A stretch of DNA of 64,000 nt from Shinella zoogloeoides (GCF_022682305.1 NZ_CP093528.1:1253501-1317500), one strand, 5' to 3'; positions 25,826 to 35,824 are shown, numbered from the stretch's first letter. The notes: generated by a model not told the origin, from the letters alone. Translations and numbers: made by a program.

Positions 25826-28363
25826 ATGAAAACCTCCAAATGGGCATTGTTTGTCACCGCCGCCATCATCCTTTTCGGGGTGCTTGCGGCCGTGCCGAAC
25901 GTGCTGACGCCTGAACAGCAGGCGAAATTCGGGCGCTACCTGCCCGCCAATCCCGTCACCCTCGGCCTCGACCTGAAGGGCGGCTCGCACCTCGTTCTCG
26001 AAGTGGACGCCGCCGCGCTCCGCAAGGCGCGCATGGACGTGCTGCTCAACGATACGCGCGCCATTCTGCGCACCGCCGGCGAACGCGCCTCGGCCGCCCG
26101 CCTGAGCGGTACGACGCTGACGGTCACGCTGCCGGATCAGGAGGCCTTCGACAAGGTTCTGCCGGAAGTGCGCAAGCTCGCCGCACCGACCTCGACCCTC
26201 GGCTTCGGCGCCGGCTCGTCCGATATCGACGTCGCGACCAGCGGTCTCGTCATCAACGTCACGCTGACGGAAGCCGGCGTCAACGAGCGCATGTCGGCCG
26301 CCGTCGAGCAGAGCCTCGAGATCATCCGCCGCCGCGTCGACCAGGTCGGCGTCGCCGAGCCGCTCATCCAGCGCGTCGGCGGCGACCGCATCCTCGTCCA
26401 GCTCCCGGGCCTGCAGGATCCGACGCGCCTGCGTCAGCTCCTCGGCTCGACCGCGCAGATGAGCTTCCACATGGTCGATCAGACCGTGGACCCGAACGGC
26501 GTCGCCCCGCGCGGCGTGATGATCCTGCCTGGCGCCAACGATAACAACAAATACGCCGTCGAAGAGCGCGTCGCCATTTCCGGCGACCGTCTTGCCGACG
26601 CCAAGGCCGGCTTCGACCAGCGCACGAACGAGCCGATCGTCTCGTTCAGCTTCGATTCCACCGGCGCGCGCCAGTTCGCCGAAATCACGCAGGCCAATGT
26701 CGGGAAACCCTTCGCCATCGTCCTCGACGGCAAGGTGCTGACCGCGCCGGTCATCCGCGAGCCGATCATCGGCGGCCAGGGCCAGATCTCCGGCAACTTC
26801 AACCCGCAGGAAGCGACCGTGCTTTCGGCGCTGCTGCGCTCCGGCGCGCTGCCGGCCCCGCTCACCATCATCGAGGAACGCACCGTCGGCCCGAACCTCG
26901 GTTCGGACTCGATCCGCATGGGTCTCTATACGGGTCTCGCCGGCCTTGCCGCCGTCGTGGTGCTGATGCAGGTGCTCTACGGCTCCTGGGGTCTTATCGC
27001 CAATCTCGGCCTCGTGCTGCACACGATCCTCACCATCGGCCTGCTCGGCATTCTCGGCTCCACGCTGACCCTGCCCGGCATTGCCGGTATCATCCTCGGC
27101 ATCGGTATGGCGGTGGACGCCAACATCCTGATCAACGCCCGTATCCGCGAAGAGACGGCGGCGGGGGCGGGGGCCATGAAGGCGCTCGATGTCGGCTTCA
27201 ACAAGGCCTATGCCACCATCGTCGACGGCAACATGACGACCATGGTCGGCATGATCCTCCTCTTCATGTTCGGCTCGGGTCCGGTGCGCGGCTTCGCCAT
27301 CACCATGATCATCGGCCTTGCGATCTCGATGTTCACCTCGATCACCTTCGTGCGCTTCCTGATGCGCGAGGCCGTGATCGTGCGGAAGATGAAGAAGATC
27401 GAGATCCACTCGCTCTTCGGCAAGGTCTGGGAAATCCCGACCTTCTCCTTCATGCGCGGCCGCTATATCGCCATCGCCATGTCGGCCTTCATCTCGACGA
27501 GTTCGGTCATCCTGTTCTTCACGCCGGGCCTCAATTACGGCATCGACTTCGTCGGTGGCATCCAGGTGGAAGCGACCTCCAAGACGCCGATCGACCTCGC
27601 GCCGCTGCGTGAGAAGATGGAAGGCCTCAACCTCGGTGAAGTCGCGTTGCAGGAGTTCGGCCAGGGCACGTCGGTCCTCGTCCGTGTCCAGCGTCAGCCG
27701 GGCGGTGAAGAGGTGCAGACCGCAGCTCTCCAGAAGATCCGCGATGGCGTTGCCGAAGTGATTCCGGACGCGAACTTCGAGCGCACGGAAGTGGTCGGCC
27801 CGACGGTCAGCACCGAGCTTGCCCGCTCCGGCTTCCTCGCCGTTGGCCTCGGCATGCTCGCCATCCTGATCTACATCTGGTGGCGCTTCGAATGGCACTT
27901 CGCCGTGGGCGCCATCGCCACGCTGGTCCTGGATATCACCAAGATGATCGGCTTCTTCTCGCTGATGCAGATCGACTTCAACCTGACGGCCATCGCCGCC
28001 GTGCTGACGCTGATCGGCTACTCGGTCAACGACAAGGTGGTGGTGTACGACCGTATGCGCGAGAACCTGCGCAAGTACAAGTCGATGCCCTTCTCGGATC
28101 TCATCGACCTGTCGATCAACCAGGTGGTCATGCGATGCATCTTCACCTCGCTCGCCGTCGCGGTCTCGCTGCTGCCGATGGCGATCTGGGGTGGCGATAC
28201 GGTCAAGCCCTTCGCCTGGCCGATGCTGTTCGGCGTCATCGTCGCGACGACCTCGTCGATCTATATCGGTGGCCCGATCCTGCTGTTCCTCAACCGTTTC
28301 TGGAAGGACCGCGAGGGATCGCGGGCGCCCGGTTCGGCCGGAACGCCGGCCGCGGAAAGCTGA
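25826..28363 (+). CDS. secDF: Protein translocase subunit SecDF (fused)
   Basis: An 845-residue fusion of SecD and SecF. The first transmembrane helix (WALFVTAAIILFGVLAAVPNV) is followed by the periplasmic P1 region starting PVTLGLDLKGGSHLVLEVD and the SecD domain 'GSDSIRMGLYTGLAGLAAVVV'. The SecF half begins around residue 560 (FMRGRYIAIAMSAFIS, LNYGIDFVGGIQVEA) with its own six-helix bundle (GYSVNDKVVVYDRMREN). SecDF uses proton motive force to pull secreted proteins through SecYEG. The ATG at 25826 is where homologues start. Confidence 0.96.
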   Translation: MKTSKWALFVTAAIILFGVLAAVPNVLTPEQQAKFGRYLPANPVTLGLDLKGGSHLVLEVDAAALRKARMDVLLNDTRAILRTAGERASAARLSGTTLTVTLPDQEAFDKVLPEVRKLAAPTSTLGFGAGSSDIDVATSGLVINVTLTEAGVNERMSAAVEQSLEIIRRRVDQVGVAEPLIQRVGGDRILVQLPGLQDPTRLRQLLGSTAQMSFHMVDQTVDPNGVAPRGVMILPGANDNNKYAVEERVAISGDRLADAKAGFDQRTNEPIVSFSFDSTGARQFAEITQANVGKPFAIVLDGKVLTAPVIREPIIGGQGQISGNFNPQEATVLSALLRSGALPAPLTIIEERTVGPNLGSDSIRMGLYTGLAGLAAVVVLMQVLYGSWGLIANLGLVLHTILTIGLLGILGSTLTLPGIAGIILGIGMAVDANILINARIREETAAGAGAMKALDVGFNKAYATIVDGNMTTMVGMILLFMFGSGPVRGFAITMIIGLAISMFTSITFVRFLMREAVIVRKMKKIEIHSLFGKVWEIPTFSFMRGRYIAIAMSAFISTSSVILFFTPGLNYGIDFVGGIQVEATSKTPIDLAPLREKMEGLNLGEVALQEFGQGTSVLVRVQRQPGGEEVQTAALQKIRDGVAEVIPDANFERTEVVGPTVSTELARSGFLAVGLGMLAILIYIWWRFEWHFAVGAIATLVLDITKMIGFFSLMQIDFNLTAIAAVLTLIGYSVNDKVVVYDRMRENLRKYKSMPFSDLIDLSINQVVMRCIFTSLAVAVSLLPMAIWGGDTVKPFAWPMLFGVIVATTSSIYIGGPILLFLNRFWKDREGSRAPGSAGTPAAES

Positions 28364-28368
28364 AACAG

Positions 28369-28397
28369 AAACGGGCGCCCTCGGGCGCCCGTTTTAG
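28369..28397 (+). terminator. Rho-independent terminator after secDF
   Basis: An 11-bp perfect stem (AAACGGGCGCC / GGCGCCCGTTT) with a CTCG loop follows the secDF stop. It ends in TTTTAGTTT, and also sits just past the convergent oxidoreductase stop. Confidence 0.88.
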
Positions 28398-28399
28398 TT

Positions 28400-29524
28400 T
28401 CAGGAGAAGCGTGCGGGACTGAAGGTCTCCGCCCCGATGCCCTCGCGGGCCAGCGGCTCCGGCACCGGCTGTCCGGCAAGGAGCGCGGCGGCGAGGCTGC
28501 CGAGCGCCGGGGAGGTGAGGATGCCATAGCCGCCCTGGCCGGCCAGCCAGAAGAAGGTCGGCTCGTCCGGCGCGGGGCCGACGACGGGCAGGCGGTCGGC
28601 GGCAAAGCTGCGCATGCCGGCCCAACTGCTGAAAACGCGCCGCACCTGCACGGTCGTCGCCTCTTCCACGTAATGGGCGGCATAGGCGATATCGAGTTCT
28701 TCCGGCTGTACGTCGGCCGGCTCGCAGGGCGTCTCGTCGGCGGGCGAGGCGAGCAGGCGGCCGCCCTCCGGCTTGAAATAGAAGGTGTCCTCGATCTCGT
28801 TCATTTCCGGCAGGCGGCCGGCATCGATGCCTTCGGGAAGATCGATGGTGACGGCCGTGCGCCGGTTCGGCACGACCCCGAGGGGGGCGACGCCCGAGAG
28901 CGACGCGACGCTGTCGGCCCAGCCGCCGGCCGCGTTCACCAGAATGTCTGCCGCGATGGTCTCGCCGTTCGTCTCGATCAGCCATTTATCGCCGATCCGG
29001 CGCGCGCTCGAGAAAGCACGGTTCTCAAGGATCTGCGCGCCGTTGTGCCGGGCGTGGCGGGCGTAAGCCTGCAGCAGGGCGTCGACTTCGATATCCCAGT
29101 AGCTCGGGTCGAAATAGGCGGCAGCGCAATAGGCGGGATTGAGGATCGGCGCGCGGGCAAGCAGCGCCGCTTCGTCGAGCCACTCAACGGCCACGCCGAG
29201 CGCCGTCGCTTCCTCGAAGCGCTTGCGCACGAGCGCCTCCTTGCCGTGCGTGCCGAAGATGACGCTGCCGCGCGCAATGAGGAGGGGAACAGCGGCAAAG
29301 CCTTCGGGCGGCGTCGTCATGAAGGCGTGGCTGGCCCGGGCAAGCGCGTTCACGAGGGGCGGGTTATCGCGCAGGGTGAATTCGGCGGCCGACCGACCGG
29401 TGCTGTGGTAGCCGAGCGCGCTTTCCTGCTCCAGCACCGCGACGGACCGGTGCGGGGCGAGAAAATAGGCGAGCGAAATGCCGGCAATGCCGCCGCCGAT
29501 GATTGCGATGTCGAAAGTCTGCAT
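28400..29524 (-). CDS. FAD-dependent amine oxidoreductase (DAO family)
   Basis: A 374-residue D-amino-acid-oxidase-fold flavoprotein. The dinucleotide-binding motif IIGGGIAG places G10, G12 and G15. The substrate-domain strands and the C-terminal FAD loop (FFWLAGQGGYGILTSPALG) are in family order. Glycine/D-amino-acid or other secondary amines are likely substrates. AGGAGG lies 7 nt before the ATG at 29524. The LysR gene lies upstream on the same strand (78-bp gap), so the pair may form one unit. Which amine is oxidised cannot be told. Confidence 0.85.
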   Translation of the reverse strand: MQTFDIAIIGGGIAGISLAYFLAPHRSVAVLEQESALGYHSTGRSAAEFTLRDNPPLVNALARASHAFMTTPPEGFAAVPLLIARGSVIFGTHGKEALVRKRFEEATALGVAVEWLDEAALLARAPILNPAYCAAAYFDPSYWDIEVDALLQAYARHARHNGAQILENRAFSSARRIGDKWLIETNGETIAADILVNAAGGWADSVASLSGVAPLGVVPNRRTAVTIDLPEGIDAGRLPEMNEIEDTFYFKPEGGRLLASPADETPCEPADVQPEELDIAYAAHYVEEATTVQVRRVFSSWAGMRSFAADRLPVVGPAPDEPTFFWLAGQGGYGILTSPALGSLAAALLAGQPVPEPLAREGIGAETFSPARFS

Positions 29525-29602
29525 GATCGCCTCCTGTCGTTTGTTCATCTGGCGTAGGGAAGCGTCCGGCATTCTTCAAATTTATAAGAGTGAAGGTCGA
29601 TA

Positions 29603-30559
29603 TCAGCCGGATTGATGCGGCTCGCCCCAGCGCCACGGCTCGACATCCGCCACATGGGCAAGGAAGGCCCGCTCCGCCGGGTTGAGCGCCGAGCTAGGAT
29701 TGGTGATGCGGAAGGTTTCCGTGACCGGCAGGTTCTCATGCGGCGGCAATTGCCAGAGTTCGCCGGCGGCCAGAGCCGGCCCGGTGAGGTGGATCGGCAG
29801 CATGCCGATGCCCGCATTGGCGACGACGAGCCGCAGCACCTCCTCGACATTGAAGGCGAGCGCGCGCACCTGCTGGCCGAAGGAGCCGACCGCGCGCACC
29901 GCCGTCACCGGTCCCATATGCGGCCCGCCGAGAACATCGGCAAGGAAGCTGACATAGGGTTCGCCCCGCAGATCCTCCAGCCGGGCGTCCGTCGCGCCGA
30001 ACAGCCGATGCCCGCGCCCGCAATAGAGCGCACAGCGCTCGTAGCAGAAGGGCGCCTTGTCCAGCCCGTCCGGAATGATGCCGTCCGAAAGGCCGAGCGT
30101 CGCCACGCCCCGTTCCACGGAGCGGATGACGTCGGTCGTCGTCTCGACCGTCACGCCCACGGTGACGCGCGGATGCAGGCGGAAGAAATCGGCGATCGCC
30201 TGGTCCCAGGCCGGGTTCAAGGCATGGCTGACGGCGTGGATGGCGATGTGCCCGGCAATGTCCTCGCCGGAGGAGACCATGGCTTCCGGCAGCCGCACGA
30301 TGGCGGTGAAGATGTCGTGGCAGAGCGTATGCAGTCGCTCGCCGGCTTCCGTCAGTTCGAAACGGCCCGGGCCGCGGTCGATCAGCCGGTGGCCGACCGA
30401 TTGCTCCAGCCGCTTGAGCGCCATGCTGACGGCCGGCTGCTGCAGGAGCAAGCGATTCGCCGCCCGCGTGATCGAGCCTTCCTCCACCACGACGACGAAG
30501 GTGCGCAGCAGGTTCCAGTCGAGATTGTGGGCGAAGCGTTCGAGGCGATTGATCGGCAT
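29603..30559 (-). CDS. LysR family transcriptional regulator
   Basis: A 318-residue LysR regulator. The N-terminal winged helix reads DWNLLRTFVVVVEEGSITRAANRLLLQQPAVSMALKRLE, a classical LysR helix-turn-helix (residues ~14-52). The rest is a type-2 periplasmic-binding-protein-like effector domain. It lies directly upstream of, and on the same strand as, the FAD oxidoreductase and would be co-transcribed with it. That arrangement is less usual than divergent LysR-target pairs. The effector is unknown. Confidence 0.9.
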   Translation of the reverse strand: MPINRLERFAHNLDWNLLRTFVVVVEEGSITRAANRLLLQQPAVSMALKRLEQSVGHRLIDRGPGRFELTEAGERLHTLCHDIFTAIVRLPEAMVSSGEDIAGHIAIHAVSHALNPAWDQAIADFFRLHPRVTVGVTVETTTDVIRSVERGVATLGLSDGIIPDGLDKAPFCYERCALYCGRGHRLFGATDARLEDLRGEPYVSFLADVLGGPHMGPVTAVRAVGSFGQQVRALAFNVEEVLRLVVANAGIGMLPIHLTGPALAAGELWQLPPHENLPVTETFRITNPSSALNPAERAFLAHVADVEPWRWGEPHQSG

Positions 30560-30735
30560 GTCCCTAGCTAGGACGGCGGCACGGGGGAAGGCAAGAGTGG
30601 AGATGTCTTTGCACTGCGCGCGGGCTGCCTCAGCCCGCCGCCGCGATCTTCTTCCCGCAGGCAGGGAGAGGGGGAATGGTGCGCCGCCTCGCTCAAGGGT
30701 TTCGCGTAGAGGGAAGAAAGCCGTGCCGCACGTTT

Positions 30736-30790
30736 CCTTCTCCCCGCTTGCGGGGAGAAGGTGGCCGGCAGGCCGGATGAGGGGCGCGCT
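30736..30790. repeat. RIME-like rhizobial intergenic mosaic repeat
   Basis: A palindrome (CCTTCTCCCCG / CGGGGAGAAGG with CTTG loop) is followed by GGCCGGCAGGCCGGATGAGG. This is the kind of dispersed intergenic repeat known from rhizobia. It lies in the gap between the LysR and binding-protein genes, just past the end of the latter, and could also act as its terminator. The adjacent bases to ~30,640 look like degraded parts of the same mosaic. Confidence 0.65.
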
Positions 30791-30803
30791 ACGCCCCCGT
30801 ATC

Positions 30804-31580
30804 TTACTTCATCGTATAGACGTCGATGGAGAAGTACTTGTCGTTGATCTTCTTGTAGGTGCCGTCTTCACGGATCGCCTGGAGGGCGGCGTTCAGCTTC
30901 TCGCGCAGGTCGTTGTCGTCCTGGCGCACCGCGATGCCGACGCCTTCGCCGACGAACTTCTTGTCGGTGATCGGCTCGCCGATCAGCTCGCAGCAGGCCT
31001 TGCCGTCGTCGTTCTTGGTGACCCAGTCGAGCAGCGGGATCATGTCGCCGACCTGCAGGTCGAGGCGGCCATTCACCATGTCGAGGTTCACTTCATCCTG
31101 CGTCGGGTAGAGCTTGATATCCGCGTCGGGATAGACGGCCGCGGCGTAGTCCGCCTGCGTGGTGCCCTGCTGGGCGCCGATCGTCTTGCCCTTCATGCCC
31201 TCATTGGTGAAGTCCGTAATGCCGGAATTCTTCGGCGCGGCATGGGTCATGGCGGCGAGGTAGTAGGGATCGGTGAAGGCGACCTGCTTCTTGCGCTCGT
31301 CGGTGATGAACATCGAAGCGATGATCATGTCGTATTTCTTGGCGAGAAGGCCCGGAATGATGCCGTCCCAATCCTGGCCGACGACTTCGCATTCGACCTT
31401 CATCTTCTCGCAGAGCGCAAGGCCGATCTCGACGTCGAAGCCGCCGAGCTTGCCGTCGGCGTCCTGGAAGTTGAAGGGCGGGTAGGCGCCTTCCGTGCCG
31501 ATCGTCAGCGTCTCGGCCGAAGCCTGGGCCGAAAGGAGGGTGGAGGCCGCAAGAGCCATTGCGAGCAGTGTTTTCTTCAT
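30804..31580 (-). CDS. Amino-acid ABC transporter substrate-binding protein (orphan)
   Basis: A 258-residue type-2 periplasmic binding protein. The signal peptide is MKKTLLAMALAASTLLSAQASA. The mature start ETLTIGTEGAYPPFNFQDADGKLGGFDVEIG matches the lysine/arginine/ornithine or histidine-binding HisJ/ArgT class. IIPGLLAKKYDMIIASM and FTDPYYLA are ligand-lobe signatures. GGGGAA precedes the ATG at 31580. No permease or ATPase gene is adjacent, so it must share a transporter encoded elsewhere. It is 1.2 kb from the hut locus, so histidine or a related amino acid is a reasonable but unproved ligand. Confidence 0.88.
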   Translation of the reverse strand: MKKTLLAMALAASTLLSAQASAETLTIGTEGAYPPFNFQDADGKLGGFDVEIGLALCEKMKVECEVVGQDWDGIIPGLLAKKYDMIIASMFITDERKKQVAFTDPYYLAAMTHAAPKNSGITDFTNEGMKGKTIGAQQGTTQADYAAAVYPDADIKLYPTQDEVNLDMVNGRLDLQVGDMIPLLDWVTKNDDGKACCELIGEPITDKKFVGEGVGIAVRQDDNDLREKLNAALQAIREDGTYKKINDKYFSIDVYTMK

Positions 31581-31693
31581 GGTCGTTCCCCTGTTCTGAT
31601 TGTGACCGGAGGCGACGGTAGCGCGCGGGCGCGCATAAACGAAATAGATAGCCATGATGTTCGCTATTATTCTCGTTTATGCGCTCTCCCATC

Positions 31694-32680
31694 TTACCAG
31701 CGCTGGTGCACGTGCGGCGCGACGAGGCGATCGTAGACCGCGCGCGTCGCATCCATGACATCCTGCGGGATGGCGGGCAGGCTTGCGGCCGCCGCATTGG
31801 CCTTCGCCTGTTCACCATTGCGTGCGCCCGGGATGACGACGCTGACGGCATCCGCCATCAGGATCCAGCGCAGCGCGAAGGCGGCCATGCTTTCGCCCGC
31901 CGGCACCAGCGCACGGATTTCCTCGACGGCTTGCAATCCCGTCTCGAAAGGCACGCCGGCAAAGGTCTCGCCGACGTCGAAGGCGTCACCGTTGCGGTTG
32001 AAGTTGCGGTGGTCGTCGGCGGCAAACGCGGTGTCCCGCGTGATCTTGCCGGAGAGCAGGCCGCTTGCCAGCGGCACGCGGGCGATGATCGCGACCTTGC
32101 GGCGGGCGGCCTCCTGGAAGAAGAGCCGCGCCGGGCGCTGGCGGAAGATGTTGTAGATGATCTGTACGCTGACGACGCCGGGATATTCGATGGCCTTCAG
32201 CGCTTCCTCGACCTTCTCGACGCTGACGCCGTAATCGGCGATCTTGCCGGCGGCCTTGATCTCCTCCAATGCCTGGAAGACCTCGGGACGGTAATAGACT
32301 TCGGTCGGCGGGCAATGGAGCTGCACGAGGTCGAGGCATTCGACGCCGAGGTTCTTCAGGCTGCGGTCGATGAAGCCTTCGAGATTGGCCTTGTTGTAAC
32401 CGTCAGCGACATGGGGGGAGAGCCGGCGTCCGGCCTTGGTCGCCACCATCGGGCGCTCACCGCCACGTTCCTTCAGCACGTCGGCGATGATCTTTTCCGA
32501 GCGGCCGTCGCCATAGACATCGGCGGTGTCGATGAAGGTCATGCCGGCATCGAGTGCGGCGTGAAGGGCGGCGCGGCCGTCCGCCTCGCTGACGTCACCC
32601 CAGGCGCCGCCGATCTGCCAGGCGCCGAAGCCGATATCCGTGGTGGTGAAGCCCGTACGGCCGAATGTGCGATGTCTCAT
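31694..32680 (-). CDS. Aldo/keto reductase
   Basis: A 328-residue TIM-barrel oxidoreductase. Catalytic tetrad residues are visible: Asp and Tyr in FIDTADVYGDGRSE, Lys in MVATKAGRR and His in LVQLHCPP. NADPH-binding C-terminal features appear around SVVIPGARN. Substrate is unknown. The start ATG 32680 has GGGAG upstream, but that site lies in the 3' arm of a stable hairpin. It is downstream of hutD on the same strand with a ~70-bp gap, so it may be a passenger of the hut transcript. Confidence 0.88.
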   Translation of the reverse strand: MRHRTFGRTGFTTTDIGFGAWQIGGAWGDVSEADGRAALHAALDAGMTFIDTADVYGDGRSEKIIADVLKERGGERPMVATKAGRRLSPHVADGYNKANLEGFIDRSLKNLGVECLDLVQLHCPPTEVYYRPEVFQALEEIKAAGKIADYGVSVEKVEEALKAIEYPGVVSVQIIYNIFRQRPARLFFQEAARRKVAIIARVPLASGLLSGKITRDTAFAADDHRNFNRNGDAFDVGETFAGVPFETGLQAVEEIRALVPAGESMAAFALRWILMADAVSVVIPGARNGEQAKANAAAASLPAIPQDVMDATRAVYDRLVAPHVHQRW

Positions 32681-32686
32681 GAAAAT

Positions 32687-32715
32687 CTCCCGGCAAAAAA
32701 TGAATTTGCCGGGAG
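32687..32715 (-). terminator. Hairpin overlapping the Shine-Dalgarno of the aldo/keto reductase
   Basis: An 11-bp perfect inverted repeat (CTCCCGGCAAA / TTTGCCGGGAG, 7-base loop) lies between hutD and the reductase gene. On the minus strand the reductase ribosome-binding site GGGAG is the last part of the 3' arm, and ATTTTC follows it before the ATG. It may act as a weak hut terminator or hide the ribosome-binding site. Confidence 0.6.
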
Positions 32716-32751
32716 GTAACATCCCGGGAAGGGACGGACAAGGAACGCCGG

Positions 32752-33330
32752 TCAGGCCGGCGTGATTTCGACGAGGTAGAAGGCGGCGCTAGCGCCCGCC
32801 GGCACCACTTCCGCCTCCTCAGCGCCATCGAGCACGAGGGCGTCGAGTGGCTGGAGGCCGACGAGGCCTTCCGCCGTGGAGACGCCGAGCGGTTCGAGCG
32901 CCAGCAAGAGACGCTGGCCCGACGATGCCGGGAGCGCCTTCGCGCCCTCGGCGATGTGGTGCGCGAGGCTGTGCCCGAAAACACCGCGCCGCGTCATCAC
33001 GTTGAGGTCGGTGATCGGCCCGCCGGGAAGGCGTGCCGTGGTCGGCGCATCGGCCGGGAAGGGGAGCGGCGCGGACTTTGGCGTCAGCAGCCTCTCGCCA
33101 AGCCCTTCGATGGACAGTTCCATGCCGTCGCCCGTGAGCACCGCCAGCGTGCGGTCGATGCCGGGGAAGACGGAGAAGGGACCGTCGCTCGCCACGCCCG
33201 CCATGCTGACGCGCCAGCCGAAATCCGAAAGGCTTGCGCCTTCCGGATGGACGATCACCTCGACCGTCTCGCCGCCGCCGTTCTTCCACGGCATGCGGCG
33301 ATGGTCCGCGTTGCGGAGCAAGAGGCTCAT
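32752..33330 (-). CDS. hutD: HutD/Ves family protein
   Basis: A 192-residue HutD-family cupin-like protein. MPWKNGGGETVEV at residues ~13-25 is the family hallmark, followed by FGWRVSMAGVASDGPFSVFPGIDR. HutD is not an enzyme of the pathway; in Pseudomonas it is thought to moderate hut expression or cap pathway flux. Its ATG overlaps the hutU stop by one base (TGATG), indicating translational coupling. Last hut gene before the hairpin and the aldo/keto reductase. Confidence 0.92.
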   Translation of the reverse strand: MSLLLRNADHRRMPWKNGGGETVEVIVHPEGASLSDFGWRVSMAGVASDGPFSVFPGIDRTLAVLTGDGMELSIEGLGERLLTPKSAPLPFPADAPTTARLPGGPITDLNVMTRRGVFGHSLAHHIAEGAKALPASSGQRLLLALEPLGVSTAEGLVGLQPLDALVLDGAEEAEVVPAGASAAFYLVEITPA

Positions 33331-35006
33331 CAGTTGCCCAGGATGCCCGGCAGGCGCAGGCCCTTTTCACGGGCGCAGTCGAGCGCGATGTCGTAGCCCG
33401 CATCGGCGTGGCGCATGACGCCGGTCGCCGGGTCGTTCCACAATACACGGCCAACACGCTCGGCGGCTTCATCCGTGCCGTCGCAGCAGATGACGACGCC
33501 CGAATGCTGCGAGAAGCCCATGCCGACGCCGCCGCCGTGGTGGAGCGACACCCAGGTCGCGCCGGATGCGGTGTTGAGCAGGGCGTTGAGCAGCGGCCAG
33601 TCGGATACGGCGTCGGAGCCGTCCTTCATCGATTCCGTCTCGCGGTTCGGCGAGGCGACGGAACCCGAATCGAGATGGTCGCGGCCGATGACGATCGGAG
33701 CCTTCAGCTCACCGTTCTTGACCATCTCGTTGAAGGCGAGGCCGAGGCGATGGCGGTCGCCGAGGCCGACCCAGCAAATGCGCGCCGGCAGGCCCTGGAA
33801 GGAGATACGGTCCTTCGCCATGTCCAGCCAGTTGTGCAGGTGCTTGTTGTCGGGCAGCAGTTCCTTCACCTTGGCGTCGGTCTTGTAGATGTCTTCCGGA
33901 TCGCCCGAGAGAGCGGCCCAGCGGAACGGACCGATGCCCTTGCAGAACAGCGGGCGGATATAGGCCGGCACGAAGCCCGGGAAGGCGAAGGCATTTTCGA
34001 GGCCTTCTTCCTTGGCGACCTGGCGGATGTTGTTGCCGTAGTCGAAGGTCGGGATGCCCATGTCCTGGAAGGCGATCATGGCTTCGACATGCTCGCGCAT
34101 GGAAGCGCGGGCGGCCTTCTCGACAGCCTTCGGGTCGCTTTCGCGCTTTGCCTTCCACTCGGCCATCGTCCAGCCCTTCGGCAGGTAGCCGTTGATCGGG
34201 TCGTGGGCGGAGGTCTGGTCGGTGACCATGTCGGGGCGGATGCCGCGGCGGATCATCTCGGGAAGGATCTCGGCGGCGTTGCCGAGCAGGCCGACGGACT
34301 TGGCTTCGCCGGCCTTCGTCCAGCGGTCGATCATCGCCATGGCTTCGTCGAGCGTCTCGGCCTTCTCGTCGATGTAGCGGGTGCGCAGGCGGAAATCGAT
34401 CGAGTCCGGGTTGCACTCGACGGCAAGGCACGAGGCGCCGGCCATGACCGCGGCGAGCGGCTGGGCGCCGCCCATGCCGCCGAGGCCGCCGGTGAGGACC
34501 CACTTGCCCTTGAGGTTGCCGTTATAGTGCTGGCGGCCGGCTTCCACGAAGGTCTCGTAGGTGCCCTGAACGATGCCCTGCGAGCCGATATAGATCCACG
34601 AGCCGGCCGTCATCTGGCCGTACATGGCAAGGCCCTTCTTATCCAGCTCGTTGAAGTGATCCCACGTGGCCCAGTGCGGCACGAGGTTGGAGTTGGCGAT
34701 GAGAACGCGCGGCGCATCCTTGTGCGTGCGGAAGATGCCGACCGGCTTGCCGGACTGCACGATCAGCGTCTCGTTTTCTTCAAGGTCGCGCAGCGAGGCG
34801 ACGATCCTGTCGAAATCGGCCCAGGTGCGGGCGGCGCGGCCGATGCCTCCATAGACGACCAGTTCGTGCGGGTTTTCCGCGACGTCGGGGTCGAGGTTGT
34901 TCATCAGCATGCGAAGCGGCGCTTCGGTCAGCCAGCTCTTGGCGGTGCGTTCGGTGCCGGTGGCGGCGCGGACTTCGCGGATGTTGTGGCGGGGATTGTC
35001 GGTCAT
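33330..35006 (-). CDS. hutU: Urocanate hydratase
   Basis: A 558-residue NAD+-dependent urocanase, the family's normal length. It catalyses the second step of histidine degradation: urocanate to 4-imidazolone-5-propionate. The NAD-binding [13 protein letters not shown] lies near 180, [11 protein letters not shown] follows, and the catalytic Cys lies in [13 protein letters not shown] (homologous to Cys410 of the Pseudomonas enzyme). It sits between hutG (16 bp upstream) and hutD (overlapping) in the hutIHGUD operon. Confidence 0.97.
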   Translation of the reverse strand: MTDNPRHNIREVRAATGTERTAKSWLTEAPLRMLMNNLDPDVAENPHELVVYGGIGRAARTWADFDRIVASLRDLEENETLIVQSGKPVGIFRTHKDAPRVLIANSNLVPHWATWDHFNELDKKGLAMYGQMTAGSWIYIGSQGIVQGTYETFVEAGRQHYNGNLKGKWVLTGGLGGMGGAQPLAAVMAGASCLAVECNPDSIDFRLRTRYIDEKAETLDEAMAMIDRWTKAGEAKSVGLLGNAAEILPEMIRRGIRPDMVTDQTSAHDPINGYLPKGWTMAEWKAKRESDPKAVEKAARASMREHVEAMIAFQDMGIPTFDYGNNIRQVAKEEGLENAFAFPGFVPAYIRPLFCKGIGPFRWAALSGDPEDIYKTDAKVKELLPDNKHLHNWLDMAKDRISFQGLPARICWVGLGDRHRLGLAFNEMVKNGELKAPIVIGRDHLDSGSVASPNRETESMKDGSDAVSDWPLLNALLNTASGATWVSLHHGGGVGMGFSQHSGVVICCDGTDEAAERVGRVLWNDPATGVMRHADAGYDIALDCAREKGLRLPGILGN

Positions 35007-35022
35007 GGCTGGTTCTCCCGGA

Positions 35023-35823
35023 TCAGCGTGTGAGGGTGGAGGCGAGCGCCTCGATACGTTGCAGAATGTCTTTCAGGGGAATGCGGAGCCGCGCGGCCTT
35101 CTCTTCGTCAAGATCGAAGGGCGGGACTTCCGTGGACAGATGGCTCACCTGCGCGAGCTCCATCTGGATGGCGTGCACGCCGGTTTCCGGCTTGCCGTAA
35201 TGGCGCGTCGTCCAGCCGCCCTTGAAGCGGCCGTTGAGGATGCTGGTATAGGCCTCGGCCTTCGCGCAGACTTCGAACGTCGCCGCTTCGATTTCCTTCG
35301 CGCAGGTGCGCCCCATGTCGGTGCCTACGTTGAAATCCGGCAGCCGGCCTTCGAACAGGAAGGGGATCAGCGAGCGGATCGAGTGGCAGTCATAGAGGAT
35401 TGCCACGCCATGGATCGCCTTCACGCGCTCGATCTCGGCGGCGAGGGCCGCATGATAGGGCGCATGGAAATTGGCGAGCCGGTAGGCGATGTCGGCCTCG
35501 GTCGGTGCCTCGCCGTCCTTCCAGATCGGCTTGCCGTCGAAATCCGTTTCCGGAACGAGGCCCGTCGTGTTCTGGCCGGGATAGAGGCTGACGCCAGCCG
35601 GATCCCGGTTGGCGTCGACGACATAGCGGTGGAACGTGGCGCGCACGGTCGTCACGTTCGGCAGCAGGCCATCATAGAGGCGTTCGATGTGCCAGTCCGT
35701 ATCCGCGAGGATGCGGCCATTGTCGTTCAGGCGCTCCCGGATATCGGCGGGAACGTCCGTACCGGTATGCGGGAAGGCGAGAATGACGGGCGAGGTGCCC
35801 TGGTGGAGTTCGAAGAGCGCCAT
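35023..35823 (-). CDS. hutG: N-formylglutamate deformylase
   Basis: A 266-residue zinc amidohydrolase of the FGase type. It produces glutamate and formate from N-formylglutamate, the last step of the five-step pathway that also requires HutF. Candidate metal residues are in [21 protein letters not shown] and YDCHSIRS. This is a different family from the arginase-like formimidoylglutamase also called HutG in enterics. It starts 1 bp after the hutH stop. Confidence 0.95.
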   Translation of the reverse strand: MALFELHQGTSPVILAFPHTGTDVPADIRERLNDNGRILADTDWHIERLYDGLLPNVTTVRATFHRYVVDANRDPAGVSLYPGQNTTGLVPETDFDGKPIWKDGEAPTEADIAYRLANFHAPYHAALAAEIERVKAIHGVAILYDCHSIRSLIPFLFEGRLPDFNVGTDMGRTCAKEIEAATFEVCAKAEAYTSILNGRFKGGWTTRHYGKPETGVHAIQMELAQVSHLSTEVPPFDLDEEKAARLRIPLKDILQRIEALASTLTR

Positions 35824-35824
35824 G

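Noticed and set aside
25238..27898. An 886-residue antisense frame across secDF
   Set aside because: Composition artefact of a highly biased gene; charged, low-complexity translation.
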